A DNA stretch of 64,000 nt from Bacteroides sp. GM023. GTDB lineage: Bacteria; Bacteroidota; Bacteroidia; Bacteroidales; Bacteroidaceae. The stretch spans positions 248,001-312,000 of the forward strand of contig NZ_JAAXGE010000002.1 in the NCBI RefSeq assembly GCF_014750685.1, in the 5' to 3' direction. Positions within the stretch are counted from its first letter, which is position 1, and the number at the start of each line of letters is the position of its first letter. Under the pieces are notes generated by a model. That model saw only the letters and a list, made by a program, of their open reading frames with translations. It had not been told where the DNA came from and did no database searches. Positions 53,981-63,019 of the stretch are shown here, piece by piece. A program made the position numbers and the translations under genes.

Positions 53981-56494
53981 TTACTCATATATAAATTGTC
54001 CTGTTGCCACACAGTCATTATCAGCTGACAGATAAGCCCAATGGGCACTAAAACCTTCCGGGAATACATATTTAACTTCTTCGTCGGCTTTTAAATTAAA
54101 TTCCTTATAAGCTAGCTTCTGCTCCAAATAGTGGGAGATATTCACCCAAAGGGTAACAGTCACATCTTTATCAGCACGCAATATCAATGTTTTCTTGTCA
54201 TAACCTGTCATCAAATATGGGTCACTCAATACATCTTTACTGACAGACGTGTGCTTCCACGGTCCGCCTGTACCAACAGGTTTGCCCAATTTCCACAAAT
54301 CGTCAATAGAACCAAACCACAAGCCGGCTGTTTTATTTTTATTTTTATAAATATGTTCTGACTTCTTTGCATCCCGTTCAATGCCGGACATTACTAACAA
54401 TCCATTCCATGAATTATAGTCATCTATAAATTTATGATGGGAAGATACAGGACGCATCATCATAAATAAAGGTTCGCGCCCCACATGAATCAATGGTAAC
54501 TCATAGAAAGTACCGTGTATATTGGCCAATTCACGTTCTGATTCCACTTCGCGTATACAGCGGCTATTTACATGTTTATCGTATGCACTATCCCCCTTCG
54601 GAAGACGAAGGTTACCAACAGAAGTATATAAAATTACAGAAGCATCATCTACACTCCATAATTGTTTCATAAGTTTCTTATCCACTGTTTTTGCATTAAA
54701 CTGCATAGTTTCAGCATAATGTACTTTTGTTTCCAATGCTCTTTCAGCCAGCGATTCTGTAATGCCGGGTACAAAGTCAAATTTAAATTTATTGAGTTCG
54801 AATTTCCCATTTTCACTGACCTCACCATTTTTCTGTATAGCTGTAAAACAAGAAAGATTCAAATTTGAACGGTTACTGAATAATTTAGCAGTCAAAATCT
54901 CTTTAGAAGTTCTAATTTCAGCCAGCCCTTCGAACATAGTTTTAAATGTTTCCGCATCTTGATACCGATTTGTAGTATAGTGAAGTATAAAAGATAATTG
55001 CCCATCATTTAATGCTTTCAGACGTATCCATTCTCCTTTTATATCTTTCGGGAAAACGTAAGTCTGATATTCTCCGCCTTTCAAGCGAATCGTTTTATAA
55101 TCACTCCACTGACTATTACCTTTCTTATCTATTTGTATAATGAACGAAACGGGTGTAGTCTTATGATTCACAAGATGAGCCATACGACGGGCAAAACCAG
55201 CAAACAAATAAGGTTCACTTATACTACCTTCCTCTACTTTATCATCCAGCCAAATAGCTCCATAACCAGTTGATGGTCCCCAATTGTAAAATTCTTCGGC
55301 AGAACCAAACCAAAGGTTCGATTGTGGCTGACCTGCCAAAGGATTTCCCTGAATACTTGTTTCGTCTGTAGCTAATACAACCTGTCCGTTCCAACTACAA
55401 AAATCAGGTATATAACGCAGATGAGAAGCAATCGGACGTATTCCCGCGGAATTGCCGGAAGAGAAAGTAGCAGGAAAATCAAAGAACATACCATGCATAT
55501 CCATCATCATCTTATCAGTTCCAACCTCTCGGATACGAGGCCATTCCGTAAACCATCCATGAGAAGGGTCATTATTATAAGCAGCTTTGGGGAGCAAAAA
55601 TGTAGTCCACTTTCCATCTTCCATCACTTTCAGACGAACAGCTCTTTTATCCCATCCCATTGACCATAAAGGAGAATTATCATTCGGAACAGCCTGAATT
55701 CCATAGCGAGTTGTTACATCCGTAAACTGTTTGCGTTCTACTACTTTAAATATCTTTCCATCATATTCAGCCAATACACCATATTTTTCAGGACCAGTCA
55801 GTCCTTGTACCGGTACTTGCCATTCTTTAGAGGACTCTCCGGCTTCTCCATTATTGGCCAAAACTAATTTTCCCTGTGCTGTATATGCTCCTTTACCATG
55901 CCATCCGGGAAGAGGATTATTATAAAGTTTCTTCACTTCTAATGTATGAACGTCAGCTTCATAAAGCATACCTTCCATATCATAATAGTAGACCTTATTT
56001 ACAGGATCTTCTAAATGCCGGGCTATAGCCGTAATACGTCCGGGCATCGTAAGAATAGGTATCGTACGGATATTCCCTTTCTTATCTATTAAATAGTGTC
56101 CAATCAATAATTGTTCAGACTCTTCATGAATCATACGGGCAGCCGGAGTCCCTCCTACGCTACCTGGATAAATAGTCATTTTTTTATCCTTGTCCAAAAT
56201 ATATAGTTGATGTTCACTGCCTTTAGGCATATGTGCCGCATAATTTACCATATATAGTTTCCCGCCCCATACGGCCAAAGCTCCGATGCCACATTCATCC
56301 CCGAATTTATACTGTCCGTTACTGCGGGCATGAGCATAAGTCGTTAAGTGAGGATAAACTCCACTAATCATTTGTTTGCCCGAAATGACAGACATCTTTC
56401 CATCCTTTTCCGAATAAGTGGCCTGTGCACTACAAACGTTCGAACCGACTAACATAAGTCCGACAAGGCAAGTATATACATTCATTCTATTCAT
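53981..56494 (-). CDS. Secreted protein with beta-propeller-like start and duplicated module, unassigned
   Basis: 837 residues. Signal peptide ends CSAQ. Residues 30-330 have repeated strand patterns (GKLYMVNYAAHMPKGSEH, KGAYTAQGKLVLANNGEAG, YGVLAEYDGKIFKVVERKQ) suggesting a beta-propeller. Residues about 330-500 and 650-837 are copies of one module: HGMFFDFPA...RPIASH then WNGQVV..SNLWFGSAEEFYNWG in the first, HGTFYELPL...RPVSSH then WNGLLV...AGLWFGSIDDLWKLG in the second, each closing with PYLFAGF or PYLMTGY and a beta domain. No family recognised. First gene of an operon with GH36, so a role in the same glycan's binding or cleavage is likely. Confidence 0.6.
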   Translation of the reverse strand: MNRMNVYTCLVGLMLVGSNVCSAQATYSEKDGKMSVISGKQMISGVYPHLTTYAHARSNGQYKFGDECGIGALAVWGGKLYMVNYAAHMPKGSEHQLYILDKDKKMTIYPGSVGGTPAARMIHEESEQLLIGHYLIDKKGNIRTIPILTMPGRITAIARHLEDPVNKVYYYDMEGMLYEADVHTLEVKKLYNNPLPGWHGKGAYTAQGKLVLANNGEAGESSKEWQVPVQGLTGPEKYGVLAEYDGKIFKVVERKQFTDVTTRYGIQAVPNDNSPLWSMGWDKRAVRLKVMEDGKWTTFLLPKAAYNNDPSHGWFTEWPRIREVGTDKMMMDMHGMFFDFPATFSSGNSAGIRPIASHLRYIPDFCSWNGQVVLATDETSIQGNPLAGQPQSNLWFGSAEEFYNWGPSTGYGAIWLDDKVEEGSISEPYLFAGFARRMAHLVNHKTTPVSFIIQIDKKGNSQWSDYKTIRLKGGEYQTYVFPKDIKGEWIRLKALNDGQLSFILHYTTNRYQDAETFKTMFEGLAEIRTSKEILTAKLFSNRSNLNLSCFTAIQKNGEVSENGKFELNKFKFDFVPGITESLAERALETKVHYAETMQFNAKTVDKKLMKQLWSVDDASVILYTSVGNLRLPKGDSAYDKHVNSRCIREVESERELANIHGTFYELPLIHVGREPLFMMMRPVSSHHKFIDDYNSWNGLLVMSGIERDAKKSEHIYKNKNKTAGLWFGSIDDLWKLGKPVGTGGPWKHTSVSKDVLSDPYLMTGYDKKTLILRADKDVTVTLWVNISHYLEQKLAYKEFNLKADEEVKYVFPEGFSAHWAYLSADNDCVATGQFIYE

Positions 56495-56566
56495 AATGTG
56501 TTAAATATTAAATTAATTTTGTTTCTACGCAAATCTACTGCTCTATATTATATAATTATGTGTTAT

Positions 56567-56593
56567 TTGTACTCAATACTTTGCTATTTGTTT
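56567..56593. promoter_or_regulatory. Locus-wide motif, site C
   Basis: TTGTACTCAATACTTTGC then TATTTGTTT on the plus strand, 73 bases upstream of the ATG at 56494. Confidence 0.55.
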
Positions 56594-56629
56594 TTTTGAA
56601 GCAAAATAAAGACGTAATCAGCAATTCAT

Positions 56630-58630
56630 TCATCTAATCTTCGTCACCGTCATGGCAAAACCTCCCCCAGGAGCCATCCTTATTTTCTTTAATGTACTAG
56701 AAGTTACTACAAAAGTCTCTTTCTTATAATCTGCTGCTTGTTTGGCAGCATTGATTCCATCCTTAAATAATATAACTTGGTAATCTCCACCTTCCAAGAA
56801 TTTAAAATCTAATGTTATATCACGCGGATTCCAATCCGTCATGCCACCAACATACCAATTGTCATTCACTTTTCGTGCACTTACAATATATTCACCTAAT
56901 GCTCCTTGCAAAATACGTGTTTCCTCTATATTCTGATTTGGAATACTTGCTATGAAGCTGGTACATTCCTGCTCTTCTTTATAAATTGTCGGATTATCGG
57001 CCAACATAGTCAAGGGTGAGTCATGCACAATATACGCAGCCAACTGATGGCAACGTGTACCCTGACTCATCGGATTGTAATATACATCTTTAAAATCCTT
57101 TTTAGTCGCATTCCGCATGGCACCAGGTGTATAATCTACGGGCCCTGCCATCATACGAATATAAGGAAAAGTCACATCATATTTCATCATATTCTTTTCA
57201 ATGGTACTCCATTTCATTTCCTCCATTCCAAAGATGGATTCCACATTGATGATATGAGGAAAGGTACGGTTAAAACCTGTCGGTTTATAGAATCCGTGCA
57301 AATCCAGACTTAACTTATATTTAGCAGTCATCTCCGCTATACGATAGGTCATCTCTACCGCCGTCTGGTCATCCCTATCCAAAAAATCAATTTTAAATCC
57401 ACTAATACCCATCTCTGAATATTTTTTGCAGGCTTCCTCCAACTGATTATCCAAAACATTAAATACAGCCCACAGAATCAAATCTACTCCTTTACTCTTA
57501 CCATAACGTACCAGTTCCTCCAAGTCCAATTCAGGGATTACAGTCAGCATATCTCCTTTCCGGGGATCATACCAACCTTCATCCAATATGACAAATTCAA
57601 GTTTATTTTCTGCTGCGAAATCAATATAATATTTATAGGTTTCCATATTGATGCCAGCCTTAAAATCTACATTGTAAATTCCCCAATCATTCCACCAGTC
57701 CCAAGCAACTTTTCCAGTTTTAATCCAGGAACAATCCCCTATACGATTGGGAGAAGCAAGTGCATATACCAAATTATTCACAGGCATATCGGTATCTTTC
57801 TCCGTTATTGCCCAAATTCTCCAGGGATAAGATCGTGTGCCTTCTGTCTTAGCTATAAAATCTTCCCGCTCCAACACATATGTCATACTACGCGGAGGAC
57901 GCTGGGACATTGTTTTCGGATATTTTGCGAAGGTTCCTTGTAAAGAAACAGATTGTCCGTTACCTTTTATGAACATACCGGGATAATCTTCCAGGTCCGA
58001 TTCCAATAAAGTCATTTTAATGCCTTCACCACAATCTATTGTTATAGGTAAAAAAGCAATATTATCCGTACCAACATCTTTTACTGTAGATTCCGTATAG
58101 ATATTCTGAAATGCCATAGCATATTTATCATTCCCCCGTTTTACTGTTGAATAAGCCATATAGGTTTTATAGTTGACAGGAAAATTGATTTCGACTCTTT
58201 CATCCTCAATTACCAATGGTGTTTTCATCGTTGTATAAAAACGATAAGCTATCCCTTCATTATAAGCTCTAAAAATAACACCATAGCCACTCTTGAACTT
58301 CAAGTTACATTCATTATACACTACATCAAATGACGCAAAACGATAATGTGGAGAAACGACATGCTCTTTTACAAAAGAACGATTAGTAGTATTGAGCAGC
58401 TTCATATGTTCTCCCAAAACTTTATTCTCCAACACTAATCCTATAGGACTTTTTTCTAATAACAACTGATTAGCATATCTCACCACATAAGACAATTGCT
58501 TTTCCGCACAAATCTCCACTTCTAATTTTCCATCCGGAGACTTTAATACGAAATTATGTTCTTTTGCAGACAAAGACAGTGTAAATAAACCGGTAATCAA
58601 GAACAAGCAAAATAAGTTTAGATTTCTCAT
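56630..58630 (-). CDS. GH97 family glycosidase, retaining (alpha-galactosidase-like), secreted
   Basis: 666 residues. Signal ends LSAKE. GH97 N-terminal beta-sandwich (SPDGKLEVEICAEKQLSYVVRYANQLLLEKSPIGL), then the barrel with WDWWNDWGIYNVDFKAGINM, ILDEGWYDP. GFKIDFLDRDDQ holds an Asp at about residue 415, the nucleophile position of the retaining BtGH97b subgroup; NVESIFGMEEMKWS at about 464 fits its acid/base. In that subgroup the activity is alpha-galactosidase. Divergent from the sulfatase, with site B between them. Second alpha-galactosidase of the locus beside GH36. Confidence 0.9.
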   Translation of the reverse strand: MRNLNLFCLFLITGLFTLSLSAKEHNFVLKSPDGKLEVEICAEKQLSYVVRYANQLLLEKSPIGLVLENKVLGEHMKLLNTTNRSFVKEHVVSPHYRFASFDVVYNECNLKFKSGYGVIFRAYNEGIAYRFYTTMKTPLVIEDERVEINFPVNYKTYMAYSTVKRGNDKYAMAFQNIYTESTVKDVGTDNIAFLPITIDCGEGIKMTLLESDLEDYPGMFIKGNGQSVSLQGTFAKYPKTMSQRPPRSMTYVLEREDFIAKTEGTRSYPWRIWAITEKDTDMPVNNLVYALASPNRIGDCSWIKTGKVAWDWWNDWGIYNVDFKAGINMETYKYYIDFAAENKLEFVILDEGWYDPRKGDMLTVIPELDLEELVRYGKSKGVDLILWAVFNVLDNQLEEACKKYSEMGISGFKIDFLDRDDQTAVEMTYRIAEMTAKYKLSLDLHGFYKPTGFNRTFPHIINVESIFGMEEMKWSTIEKNMMKYDVTFPYIRMMAGPVDYTPGAMRNATKKDFKDVYYNPMSQGTRCHQLAAYIVHDSPLTMLADNPTIYKEEQECTSFIASIPNQNIEETRILQGALGEYIVSARKVNDNWYVGGMTDWNPRDITLDFKFLEGGDYQVILFKDGINAAKQAADYKKETFVVTSSTLKKIRMAPGGGFAMTVTKIR

Positions 58631-58697
58631 ATATTCTATTCTTAGTTAATTAATCTGTTACAAAATTAAGTGTCGGGACTCTTAACAATTATTCTTT

Positions 58698-58724
58698 CCG
58701 TACTAAAAGATATGCTATTTGTCC
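58698..58724. promoter_or_regulatory. Locus-wide motif, site B
   Basis: CCGTACTAAAAGATATGC then TATTTGTCC on the plus strand, between divergent GH97 and sulfatase genes. Confidence 0.6.
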
Positions 58725-58882
58725 AGCCGGTTCAGAAAGAACATCTTTTTTTCATATCAGAACGCATAACACAATATTATGGACAAATAAAACAGTGTTA
58801 GTGAAAAATCCGGCGTAATTTTGCATATCGTGAATAAGATAGATAATACCATAAAATGAGAAAACACCTTTAGACGAATACC

Positions 58883-60469
58883 ATGAATGCTAAATTATTA
58901 TCTTTTATTTCTCTGGTATCTTTCAGCAGCACTATTCAATCTGCTACTGAAAGCGAAGAACAACGCAAACATCCCAATATATTATTTTGCATTGCAGATG
59001 ATGCAGGACATATGAGTGCCTATGGTACTCCCTGGATTTCAACACCTTCTTTCGACCGTGTCGCTAAAGAAGGTTTATTATTTGAACATGCTTACACATG
59101 TAATGCTAAATCAGCTCCCTCACGCGCAACAATCATTACCGGACGTAATTCATGGCAATTAAAAGAAGCTTGTAATCACTGGCCCAAATTTCCTGCTGAA
59201 TTCAAATCGTATCCTGAAACCCTCTCGGAGAATGGTTACTACGTAGGATGCACAGGAAAAGGGTGGGGACCAGGAATTACGAACGATACAAATGGAAATC
59301 CCAGAGAACTGACAGGAAAAATGTGGAATCAAAAAAAATTAGTTCCACCAACTCAAGGAATTAGTAATGTGGACTATGCAGCTAATTTCAATGAATTTAT
59401 GAAAAACAGGCCCGAAGGTAAACCATTCTGTTTCTGGTATGGAGCTTTGGAGCCTCATCGCGGCTACGAATACGCTTCCTCACTACGTTTCGGAAAATCC
59501 GTGTCACAAATTGACTCTGTCCCCAATTATTGGCCGGATAATGAAATTGTACGTATAGACATGCTTGATTATACGATAGAAATAGAACACTTTGACCATC
59601 ATTTGGAAGAAATCCTGGAAATATTGGAAGAAACAAATGAATTGGATAATACCATCATTATTGTAACTTCTGATCACGGAATGCCTTTTCCACGCTGCAA
59701 AGGACAAGAATACAATAATTCTAATCATATTCCATTTGCTGTTATGTGGAAAAACGGTATCAAAAATCCCGGAAGAAAAATAAAAGAATATATCGGTACG
59801 ATTGATATAGCGCCTACCATATCAGAAGTAACAGGCATTAATCTGGAAAAAGCTGGAATGAAAACTATCACCGGACGTAGTTTTATGGATATCCTGAAAA
59901 ACATAAAGGCGAACATAGACCGTGATTATGTTATGATTGGTAAAGAATGTCATGATGTAGGAAGGCCAGACGACCAAGGATATCCCATTCGTGGATTAAT
60001 TCGTGGTGATTTCCTATATTTGAAAAATTTTAAAATTGACCGCTGGCCTGCAGGAAATCCGGAAACTGGGTATATGAATGTGGGCGGAGGACCTACAAAA
60101 ACTAAAATTTTAAAGGCCAGAAGAAATCCAGATACAGCCCATTATTGGCAATTATCCTTTGGCAAACGGGAGACAGAAGAGCTATACAATATCAAAAAGG
60201 ATCCCAACTGCATGATAAACTTGGCCAAGAAAAACGAGTATAAGGAAATAATGCAAAAACTCGAACAAGAAATGACTCAAAAATTGGTAGAACAAAAAGA
60301 TCTCCGGTCATTTGGAAAAGGATATATTTTTGACTCATATCCGGATGTAAGTAAAGCCAAACAAGTATGGAACCGAATGAAAGCTGGCGAAAAAGTTCCC
60401 TGTTTGTGGATAGAAAAGACTGATTTTGAACCGGAAGCATCAGGATTAAAAGTGAATTGGCAGAAATAA
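58883..60469 (+). CDS. S1 family sulfatase (serine type), secreted
   Basis: 528 residues. Short signal (LISLVSFSSTIQSATESEE). HPNILFCIADDAGHMSAYGTPWISTP is the N-terminal metal site; the catalytic serine is in NAKSAPSRATIITG (about residue 75, converted by anSME); TGKGWGPG and TSDHGMPFPR complete the site. The pattern resembles the heparan/sulfamidase-like subgroup (SGSH type), but the substrate cannot be read from the sequence. Complete, in contrast to the sulfatase at 33103. Starts the plus-strand operon with a gene fragment, the GH63-like gene and the last gene of the window. Confidence 0.9.
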   Translation: MNAKLLSFISLVSFSSTIQSATESEEQRKHPNILFCIADDAGHMSAYGTPWISTPSFDRVAKEGLLFEHAYTCNAKSAPSRATIITGRNSWQLKEACNHWPKFPAEFKSYPETLSENGYYVGCTGKGWGPGITNDTNGNPRELTGKMWNQKKLVPPTQGISNVDYAANFNEFMKNRPEGKPFCFWYGALEPHRGYEYASSLRFGKSVSQIDSVPNYWPDNEIVRIDMLDYTIEIEHFDHHLEEILEILEETNELDNTIIIVTSDHGMPFPRCKGQEYNNSNHIPFAVMWKNGIKNPGRKIKEYIGTIDIAPTISEVTGINLEKAGMKTITGRSFMDILKNIKANIDRDYVMIGKECHDVGRPDDQGYPIRGLIRGDFLYLKNFKIDRWPAGNPETGYMNVGGGPTKTKILKARRNPDTAHYWQLSFGKRETEELYNIKKDPNCMINLAKKNEYKEIMQKLEQEMTQKLVEQKDLRSFGKGYIFDSYPDVSKAKQVWNRMKAGEKVPCLWIEKTDFEPEASGLKVNWQK

Positions 60470-60475
60470 ATCTAA

Positions 60476-60916
60476 AGTAAAAATAATGATTATGGGAAAG
60501 AAATATTTGAAGTTACAAAAGAACAAATTGCCCAGACCGAGCAGAAAATTACCGCAAAACAATATAAGAAACTTCATATGCTATTCTGGTATATCACCGA
60601 TAACACAGTAGGGCATTTCCAAAACCCTCGTCCTATATCTGAAGGTACGGCTACCTGCAAGGGAAACACCTTTACAATGTTAAACTGGAATCAAGTGGTG
60701 GCTTATGAAGTTCATCAAAATGACAAGTTAATATTTGTATCCCCACTTAGCCACTTCACTGTAGAAGAAAATATAGTAGATGCAACGACTACACTCTATG
60801 CAATAGGAGTAGACGGAACCAAGAAAGAAGTAAAATTCCAATGGAAAGAAGATCCGGAACAACTCGACAAAGTAAAAGCAAAAGGATCTGACAAAAATAA
60901 TATGTATAACCGATAA
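60476..60916 (+). pseudogene. C-terminal remnant of a secreted glycosidase-type gene
   Basis: The frame is open from the stop at 60473 to 60916 but has no ATG until 60578 and no signal peptide. The product (YGKEIFEVTKEQIAQ...LLFWYITDN-like, then GHFQNPRPISEGTATCKGN, NWNQVVAYEVHQNDKL, TTLYAIGVDGTKKEV) reads as a fibronectin-III-like tail of a large enzyme (the NPRPISEGTAT phrase recalls the ends of Bacteroides GH-type proteins, from memory). It fits 3'-end leftover from a deletion between the sulfatase and the GH63-like gene. Translation from 60578 (112 residues) is possible. Confidence 0.5.
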
Positions 60917-60931
60917 TAATAAGTTTATTTT

Positions 60932-62950
60932 ATGATGTACAAAAAACTTTGTATTATTACAGCTTTGACTGTATTCTGCGTATTCAATGGATGGGCTAGA
61001 AAGTTCAAACAGGAGCAATTCGTTAATTTATTAAATATTGAAGTCGGATATGAAATTACCCCAAATGGTTTTTTATTTGCAGACCTGGGTAACTGGCATG
61101 GCTATGGATTTAATAATCCCTCCGACCTTTCAAATGCCGGAGGATTCAGAGGCCCGGCATTCATAGGCGAAAAAAAAATCAGCTTACAATGGCTGTCAGA
61201 TTGTTTCGAAAAATTAACATTGGTAGGCGTAGACGGAAAAACAATCCCCTACACCCAAATAGTGTCTTCTGAATATTTACCGGGTATGTTACGCCTACAT
61301 CTAAAAGCAAAAAATCTGGAAGTAAAAATCAGAGAGATTGCCATTACAAATCGAGGAACAATGATTGAGTATCAGATCATAAATACCGGTAATGAACCAC
61401 AAACAATCAAGGCTAATTTTACAGGCAATCTCACTTATAAAGATGCTAAACTTACACAAAGAAACAACTTATTGTGTGTTAGCGTGGTTAATGATAAACA
61501 TCAATTTATTTTTTCGTTGCCTAGAGAATGTCAAATATCAAAAGTTACGGAGAAAAATTATCATGCTGAATCTGAAAAAATGAATATTCGTCCCGGAAAG
61601 GTCGTTGTTCTTCACAGCTTTTCTACCTATTCCCCAGCTGTCAACCAGAAAGAAGCGTTAAACAACCATCACCAAATAGAACATGATAAAACAGATAAAT
61701 ATTTCAAACAAAACAAGGAAAGATGGGAAGGGTATCTAAGTAAAGTTTTAAACCGTCCTACACCTTATTTACAATCTGAACGCTACCGTAATTGGGCAGT
61801 AAAAGCTTTAATGACATTAAATACCAACTGGAGGAGTGCAGCAGGAGATTTAAAACATGCTGGACTTTTCCCGGCAACCGGACATTTTGATGCTTTTTGG
61901 GCATGGGATAGTTGGGAGCATGCTACAGCAGTGGCCATTTTTAATCCGGAACTAGCCAAAGACCAAATGCGAACGATGTTTGACTATCAAACACCGGAAG
62001 GAATGATTGTGGATTTAATCTCGTTAGACAGAAAAGAGAATAACATTGTTTGTTCAAAACCTCCTATTGCAGGTTGGGCAACTTACATGGTATATCAACG
62101 CTCTAAAGATAAAGCATTTATCAAAGAAATGCTTCCGAAACTATTGAAGTATCACGAATGGAGATATAAATACAGAGACCATGATCAAAATGGATTATGT
62201 GAATATGGAGGAACCGGTTCAAAAGTCTATATGGGGCAATGGGAAAGCGGTATGGATGTTGCTGTAAAATTTCATGGTGTAAAAATGTTGAAGAATGCTC
62301 CAGAAGCTTATTCTTTCGACCAAGAGTCTATTGAACTAAATAGCTATCTATGCGCGGAAAAGTTCTATTTAGCGTTTATGCTTGACGAAGTCGGTGATAA
62401 AGAAACAGCCGCCAAATATAGAAAAGAAGGAAACGAACTTAAAAAAAATATTCAGGAGAAATTCTTTGATAAAGAAACTGGTTATTTTTATGATCGAAAG
62501 TTAGGCACAGGCGAACTAGTGAAAGTGATTGATATTTCAGGATGGATTCCTCTATTAACCAAAGTTGCCACTCCCAAACAAGCAGAAGCCGTTAAAAACA
62601 ACATGCTCAGTCCCGAACTATTCGGAACTTATTTCCCTTTCTCTTCACTGAATCACAAACATCCTTTATATCAGCCTGACAAAGGTTATTTCCGTGGACA
62701 GACTTGGATGAACTATACTTACTTTGGCATCCGTGGATTCAAAAATTATGGTTTTACTGAAGAAGCGACCAAATATACCTGGTTATTACCCGACCGATTA
62801 AAAGGCTTAACAGAACCAGGTATGCCCATCCGGGAGAATTGGAATTCGGCTACAGGAGAAGGAATGACAGCCAGGCATTTCGGTTGGTCCAGTGCTTTCT
62901 CAATCTTATTACTAGGAGAAGATGCCGACAAATTCATGTATGTTCCCTGA
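60932..62950 (+). CDS. GH63/MGH1-like glycosidase, secreted
   Basis: 672 residues. Signal peptide (LTVFCVFNGWARK); the second ATG at 60935 is equally possible. N-terminal beta domain (residues 25-250), then a six-hairpin toroid: FPATGHFDAFWAWDSWEHATAV, acidic MGQWESGMDVAVKFH (general acid region), FRGQTWMNYTYFGIRG and the base-containing end WNSATGEGMTARHFGWS, as in GH63 and mannosylglycerate-hydrolase-like enzymes. Inverting alpha-glycosidase activity is expected, substrate unknown. 15 bases behind the gene fragment and 69 bases before the last gene. Confidence 0.8.
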   Translation: MMYKKLCIITALTVFCVFNGWARKFKQEQFVNLLNIEVGYEITPNGFLFADLGNWHGYGFNNPSDLSNAGGFRGPAFIGEKKISLQWLSDCFEKLTLVGVDGKTIPYTQIVSSEYLPGMLRLHLKAKNLEVKIREIAITNRGTMIEYQIINTGNEPQTIKANFTGNLTYKDAKLTQRNNLLCVSVVNDKHQFIFSLPRECQISKVTEKNYHAESEKMNIRPGKVVVLHSFSTYSPAVNQKEALNNHHQIEHDKTDKYFKQNKERWEGYLSKVLNRPTPYLQSERYRNWAVKALMTLNTNWRSAAGDLKHAGLFPATGHFDAFWAWDSWEHATAVAIFNPELAKDQMRTMFDYQTPEGMIVDLISLDRKENNIVCSKPPIAGWATYMVYQRSKDKAFIKEMLPKLLKYHEWRYKYRDHDQNGLCEYGGTGSKVYMGQWESGMDVAVKFHGVKMLKNAPEAYSFDQESIELNSYLCAEKFYLAFMLDEVGDKETAAKYRKEGNELKKNIQEKFFDKETGYFYDRKLGTGELVKVIDISGWIPLLTKVATPKQAEAVKNNMLSPELFGTYFPFSSLNHKHPLYQPDKGYFRGQTWMNYTYFGIRGFKNYGFTEEATKYTWLLPDRLKGLTEPGMPIRENWNSATGEGMTARHFGWSSAFSILLLGEDADKFMYVP

Positions 62951-63019
62951 ATGTAGACTTAGTTCCGCATTAATTGAATTTACTAAAATCCGGAGTTTAA
63001 ATTATTATAAAAATATAGT

